The notes under the pieces: model-generated | Told to the model about the DNA's origin: nothing | The model's database searches: none | The model's input: only the letters and a program-made list of their open reading frames with translations | Shown: positions 5,616-7,939 of the stretch, piece after piece | How the letters are laid out: each line of letters starts with the position of its first letter | Numbering within the stretch: the first letter of the stretch is position 1 | Translations under genes and position numbers: made by a program | NCBI GenBank assembly: GCA_013817135.1 | Contig: JACDDF010000078.1 | Coordinates: forward strand, 1-7,939 | Source: Nitrospirales bacterium | Lineage (GTDB): Bacteria > Nitrospirota > Nitrospiria > Nitrospirales > UBA8639 | Length of the DNA: 7,939 bases | Direction: 5' to 3'

Positions 5616-5926
5616 TGTCGATTCGCTCTTTCTGCCGTAGCATTTGCCCCTCATGCAACATTCGGCTATGCGTTTGGGGATGAACCTTTACACTGATACG
5701 GCGAGTCATTGACTGTATTCCTCACGCCCCTCCGCTAGCACCTTTAGCTTTCCCATCAAATAATTGATGGTGTTCCCCCTTCCTCCATTTTTCTGAAGTG
5801 TGATGGGGGATGTTCTTTCCTTAGGCAAGCCTGTGCGTCTAAAATAACGAGTGCACCTCCCTCTAGAGAATTTCAATAATTTACGAAGGCAAAGCCGGCA
5901 CAGTTTTGGCCTTGAGCAATAAACTG
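5616..5926. other. Intergenic region before the PPOX gene
   Basis: About 310 bp without a recognisable gene. No classical terminator directly follows the Slp stop. It contains an AT-centred palindrome (5753-5770), a GTGCAC hexamer (5851-5856), a CTCTAGAG octamer (5861-5868) and weak -10-like boxes TAAAAT (5840-5845) and AATAAT (5875-5880), neither with a good -35. The PPOX promoter is probably here, but I cannot place it. Confidence 0.4.
5753..5770. repeat. Operator-like palindrome CCATCAA-ATAA-TTGATGG
   Basis: Seven-bp perfect arms around an AT-only 4-nt centre give an 18-bp dyad in the intergenic region between the Slp and PPOX genes. The size and AT centre resemble a dimeric regulator site. 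As a hairpin it lacks an adjacent T-tract, although T-rich sequence occurs about 20 bases on. Confidence 0.45.
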
Positions 5927-5936
5927 AAGGTGGAAG

Positions 5937-6563
5937 ATGAAAAAAGAGTCGGAAGAATCGACACCGTTCGTGGGTTCCGAAGGAGAGTGTCGAGCCCAAA
6001 ATATGTTGGGGACAGACCGCCGTGCTGCGGCTTTTTACCGGAATCAGATGGAGAGCGAATTAAACGACAATATGCAGTCGTTTATTGCCAGACAGGAAAT
6101 GGTTTTTCTTTCCACCGCCAATGCCAAGGGCGAATGTGATTGTTCGTTTCGGGCGGGGACAGTCGGGTTCGTTCGAGTGCTCAATGCCAGGATGCTGGCC
6201 TACCCCGAATATCGCGGAAATGGGGTCATGGCGAGTGTCGGCAATATACTTGAGAATTTCCACATCGGCCTGATGTTCATCGATTTTTTGCAAACCACGG
6301 TCGGTCTGCATGTCAATGGAAAGGCAAAAGTCCTCACCAACGATGATATCATCCGTCTTCCCAACGTCACGGGGGCGATCCTCGAGGACGTAACTGTGAG
6401 CGGAGGACGTCATCCCGAATGCTGGACGTTGGTCGAAGTGGAGGAAGCCTTTATCCACTGCTCAAAACATATTCCACTGCTCAAAAAATTAGACAAAACT
6501 CTTCATTGGGGTACCGACGATGAATCCCTCAAAGGCAGTGGGTTTTTTAGGGAGATCCGCTGA
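5937..6563 (+). CDS. Pyridoxamine 5'-phosphate oxidase-related (PPOX-class) flavin-binding protein
   Basis: This 208-residue soluble protein matches the putative PNPOx subgroup closely. An N-terminal LGTDRRAAAFYRNQM (24-38) precedes the FMN-binding split barrel, with MVFLSTANAKGECDCSFRAG (55-74), VGFVRVLN (76-83), AYPEYRGNGVMASVGNI (88-104), IGLMFIDF (110-117) and GLHVNGKAKV (123-132). A late EAFIHCSKHIPLL (160-172) is also typical. Family members bind FMN or a related cofactor such as F420 or heme; the substrate of this subgroup is not established, so an actual role in vitamin B6 synthesis is unlikely. There is no signal peptide, so it should act in the cytoplasm. The ATG follows AAGG(TGG) at 5927-5933. 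The cupredoxin gene starts 120 bp downstream in the same direction and may share the transcript. Length and motifs are complete. Confidence 0.9.
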   Translation: MKKESEESTPFVGSEGECRAQNMLGTDRRAAAFYRNQMESELNDNMQSFIARQEMVFLSTANAKGECDCSFRAGTVGFVRVLNARMLAYPEYRGNGVMASVGNILENFHIGLMFIDFLQTTVGLHVNGKAKVLTNDDIIRLPNVTGAILEDVTVSGGRHPECWTLVEVEEAFIHCSKHIPLLKKLDKTLHWGTDDESLKGSGFFREIR

Positions 6564-6578
6564 GGACCGGTATTGAAT

Positions 6579-6643
6579 GTTAGACCACGATCAACTGACG
6601 ATATTCACCAAAACGAGTCAGGAGAACTATGTGTGGTCCTAAC
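6579..6643 (+). promoter_or_regulatory. Bulged stem GTTAGACCAC / GTGGTCCTAAC between the PPOX and cupredoxin genes
   Basis: GTTAGACCAC (6579-6588) pairs with GTGGTCCTAAC (6633-6643) over 10 bp with a single bulged C. Within the loop, CTGAC (6595-6599) and GTCAG (6617-6621) form a second 5-bp stem. No T-tract follows. The 3' arm overlaps a short ORF with its own ribosome site, so the stem could modulate translation. A processing or stability element for the downstream cistron is also possible. Confidence 0.4.
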
Positions 6644-6673
6644 AACCTAACCACATCAACCATGTTTGATTGA
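6629..6673 (+). CDS. Possible 14-residue leader peptide before the cupredoxin gene
   Basis: AGGAG (6620-6624) lies 4 nt before an ATG that opens a 14-codon frame, MCGPNNLTTSTMFD, ending in TGA at 6671-6673, 9 nt before the cupredoxin start. The stop codon overlaps the GAAGG ribosome site of that gene (6672-6676), an arrangement that would allow translational coupling. The ribosome site lies within the loop of the bulged stem and the first codons within its 3' arm. The peptide is too short to judge by composition, so this is a hypothesis from layout alone. Confidence 0.2.
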   Translation: MCGPNNLTTSTMFD

Positions 6674-6682
6674 AGGTACGTT

Positions 6683-7453
6683 ATGAAATCACTCGCACGG
6701 GCGTGGATCATCGGATTAATGATCATATTGGTCTGTCCACATCCGGTGTTGGGCACGGTCTGCTGGGAAACGGGGGATATGGTGCTGGATTTCGGGCTGA
6801 ATCTGGAATCTGGAGAACGTACGGTTTTGGTAGATAAAGGTGAAGTCGGAGAACCGTTCTTTGTTGAACTGACCTGGAAACTTAATGCGCAAAGTTGTCT
6901 TTTGCATGTACAAACCCCTGGGGGGGATGGCGCATCTTCCACCACTCTCGTAGTGGATGACGGCCTATTCAACCGAGTTGTTTCTCATGCGGTCTTTCAC
7001 AATGTAGACGAGGTGGTGGTGACGGCTCAGGAAGGGCAGAGGTGTGAAATTCACCCGTCTCACGATGAATTTTTGGTGGTAGCGCGGGCTCCACGTGCTC
7101 CCATAGCTTCTGAAAAGGGGTGGGCGAATACACCAATTGGTGCAGTGGTAGTGGTGTTTCGGGCCACCACATTCTTTTCTCCTCATGAAATCACCATTGA
7201 ACCAGGACAAAAGGTGGTCTGGATCTATGCTGATGGTGCGCAAGAACCTCACAGTGTCACGAGTGGCGGGTGCCGGGTGAATGATTGCACCGGTGGCGGC
7301 CAACACTTCCAGAGTGGTCTGACCATCAATAAGCCCGGGCATCGGTTTGAACACGTATTCAAACGTTCAGGCACATTTCCCTATCACTGTGATCTTCATT
7401 TAGGGTCAATGCAAGGCACGGTAAACGTCAAAGAGACGCTCCCGGTCCCTTAG
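6683..7453 (+). CDS. Exported two-domain protein with C-terminal cupredoxin (type-1 copper) domain
   Basis: The protein has 256 residues. Residues 1-24 are a signal peptide (KSLARAW, hydrophobic IIGLMIILV, cleavage near VLG/T), so it should be periplasmic. Residues about 25-135 form a beta-rich domain I do not recognise, with Cys at 27, 72 and 121. The C-terminal domain (about 155-250) is plastocyanin-like: FFSPHEITIEPGQKVVW, then type-1 copper ligands His190 (EPHSVTSGG), Cys236, His239 and Met243 in YHCDLHLGSMQGTV. All four expected ligands are present, so it probably binds copper and transfers electrons. Between His190 and the C-terminal ligands lies an insert with Cys197 and Cys202 (GGCRVNDCTGGG), a possible disulfide. 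A GAAGG ribosome site (6672-6676) lies 6 nt before the ATG. The partner is unknown; a respiratory electron carrier or a copper-handling role are both reasonable. Confidence 0.85.
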   Translation: MKSLARAWIIGLMIILVCPHPVLGTVCWETGDMVLDFGLNLESGERTVLVDKGEVGEPFFVELTWKLNAQSCLLHVQTPGGDGASSTTLVVDDGLFNRVVSHAVFHNVDEVVVTAQEGQRCEIHPSHDEFLVVARAPRAPIASEKGWANTPIGAVVVVFRATTFFSPHEITIEPGQKVVWIYADGAQEPHSVTSGGCRVNDCTGGGQHFQSGLTINKPGHRFEHVFKRSGTFPYHCDLHLGSMQGTVNVKETLPVP

Positions 7454-7656
7454 CCAAACCCCTCTTCTTCTAGGCCTGCACGAGTGAGAGCCTGAGGATA
7501 ATCGGGGTCAATGGAAAAACTATTATTTACAGACTGTTTATGGCACAGATGAATCCTGACATGGTCTCGTAAGAATGCTTGAGGCGTCTGCGTTGAATAC
7601 TCACCATTTTGCACCGCGGTTTAGCTTGGGTTCAACATTTTGAGGCTCCTGGCCAA

Positions 7657-7683
7657 GAGGCGTTGCCTCCTTCAGAACGAAGG
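7657..7683 (+). repeat. Two adjoining small hairpins GAGGC-GTT-GCCTC and CCTTC-AGAAC-GAAGG
   Basis: Perfect 5-bp stems at 7657-7669 and 7669-7683 share one base. The 8-T run lies 24 bp further on, too far for either to be a classical intrinsic terminator of the cupredoxin transcript, although together they are the best transcript-end candidate after that gene. Confidence 0.3.
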
Positions 7684-7765
7684 ATTGATCTCCTGTTCAC
7701 GAAACGTTTTTTTTGCGGGATTGGGACGATCCGGCGATTTTTCGTACCTGCTCGGTCCAGACGGG

Positions 7766-7794
7766 CATACATCAGAGGATGAGAGGTGTATAAT
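7766..7794 (+). promoter_or_regulatory. Possible sigma-70 promoter with perfect TATAAT
   Basis: TATAAT (7789-7794) is an exact -10 box. At 17 bp upstream the -35 position reads CATACA, matching TTGACA at only three of six bases. No gene with a ribosome site follows inside the window, so the target, if any, lies downstream of the edge. Confidence 0.25.
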
Positions 7795-7939
7795 TAACGT
7801 TTTGGCCGATACGCATCTGGAATGGGAAAACTCGTTAAATTCGTTACACCATCCGGGGATGTTTGGTCGACCGGTGCCTGTGTTTTATAGAACATCCATA
7901 TGTCTTATCAGCGCTGCTGCCGGATGATGCGTTGTCCAT

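Larger units (their letters stand above)
7454..7939. other. 3' flank without a convincing gene
   Basis: Nearly 490 bp after the cupredoxin gene. A frame from a TTG at 7640 to 7927 encodes 95 residues but has no ribosome site, no recognisable domain and an irregular composition, so I do not call it. The stretch includes two adjacent hairpins (7657-7683), an 8-T run (7707-7714) preceded by AAACG, and an isolated TATAAT (7789-7794). A gene may begin beyond the window edge. Confidence 0.4.

Noticed and set aside
5706..5999. 97-residue minus-strand frame ending in KLKVLAEGREEYSQ
   Set aside because: The end looks protein-like, but the rest is Cys/Arg/Phe-rich noise running antisense to the PPOX start; no supported start codon.
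7640..7927. 95-residue frame at the 3' end
   Set aside because: TTG start without ribosome site, no domain, and a perfect TATAAT lies in its middle. It could only be rescued by homology.

Overview
The window reads as chromosomal DNA of a Gram-negative bacterium with moderate GC content. Every confidently identified gene lies on the + strand. The combination of an Slp-type glycine-tailed lipoprotein, a Sel1-repeat periplasmic protein, a PPOX-class flavoprotein of the GECDCSFRAG type and an exported cupredoxin, separated by long gene-poor spacers, is what I would expect in a Nitrospirota (Nitrospira-like) genome. That taxonomic guess rests on general protein character only and is moderate to weak.

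Layout. (1) 1-399: 3' end of a geranylgeranyl-reductase-family FAD oxidoreductase, cut by the window edge. Its end looks degenerate and truncated. (2) 421-2229: a complete, canonical Uup-type ABC-F ATPase. (3) 2317-2916: a small exported Sel1-repeat protein. (4) 3289-3561 and 3731-3919: two small basic or charged proteins of unknown function, each with a near-perfect Shine-Dalgarno, separated by an intergenic stretch containing three consecutive inverted repeats. (5) About 3920-5054: more than 1.1 kb without a convincing gene. It holds a hairpin over the preceding stop codon, two related palindromic elements about 830 bp apart, a GC-rich hairpin, and one weak minus-strand candidate gene (4460-4693). 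(6) 5055-5615: an Slp-family outer-membrane lipoprotein preceded by a long inverted repeat. (7) 5937-6563 and 6683-7453: a PPOX-class flavin-binding protein, then an exported two-domain protein ending in a type-1 copper (cupredoxin) domain. The 120-bp gap between them holds a bulged stem and a 14-codon leader-like ORF. (8) 7454-7939: no convincing gene; some hairpins, a T-tract and an isolated TATAAT.

The genes do not form an obvious pathway. Uup is a cytoplasmic ribosome-associated housekeeping ATPase. Sel1, Slp and the cupredoxin are envelope or periplasm proteins and the PPOX protein is cytoplasmic. The PPOX-cupredoxin pair is the only neighbour pair suggesting a redox theme. I see no IS element, CRISPR array, tRNA, rRNA or defence system, and no clear evidence of an undescribed multi-gene system. 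The points most worth a second look are the structured spacers and the small genes.
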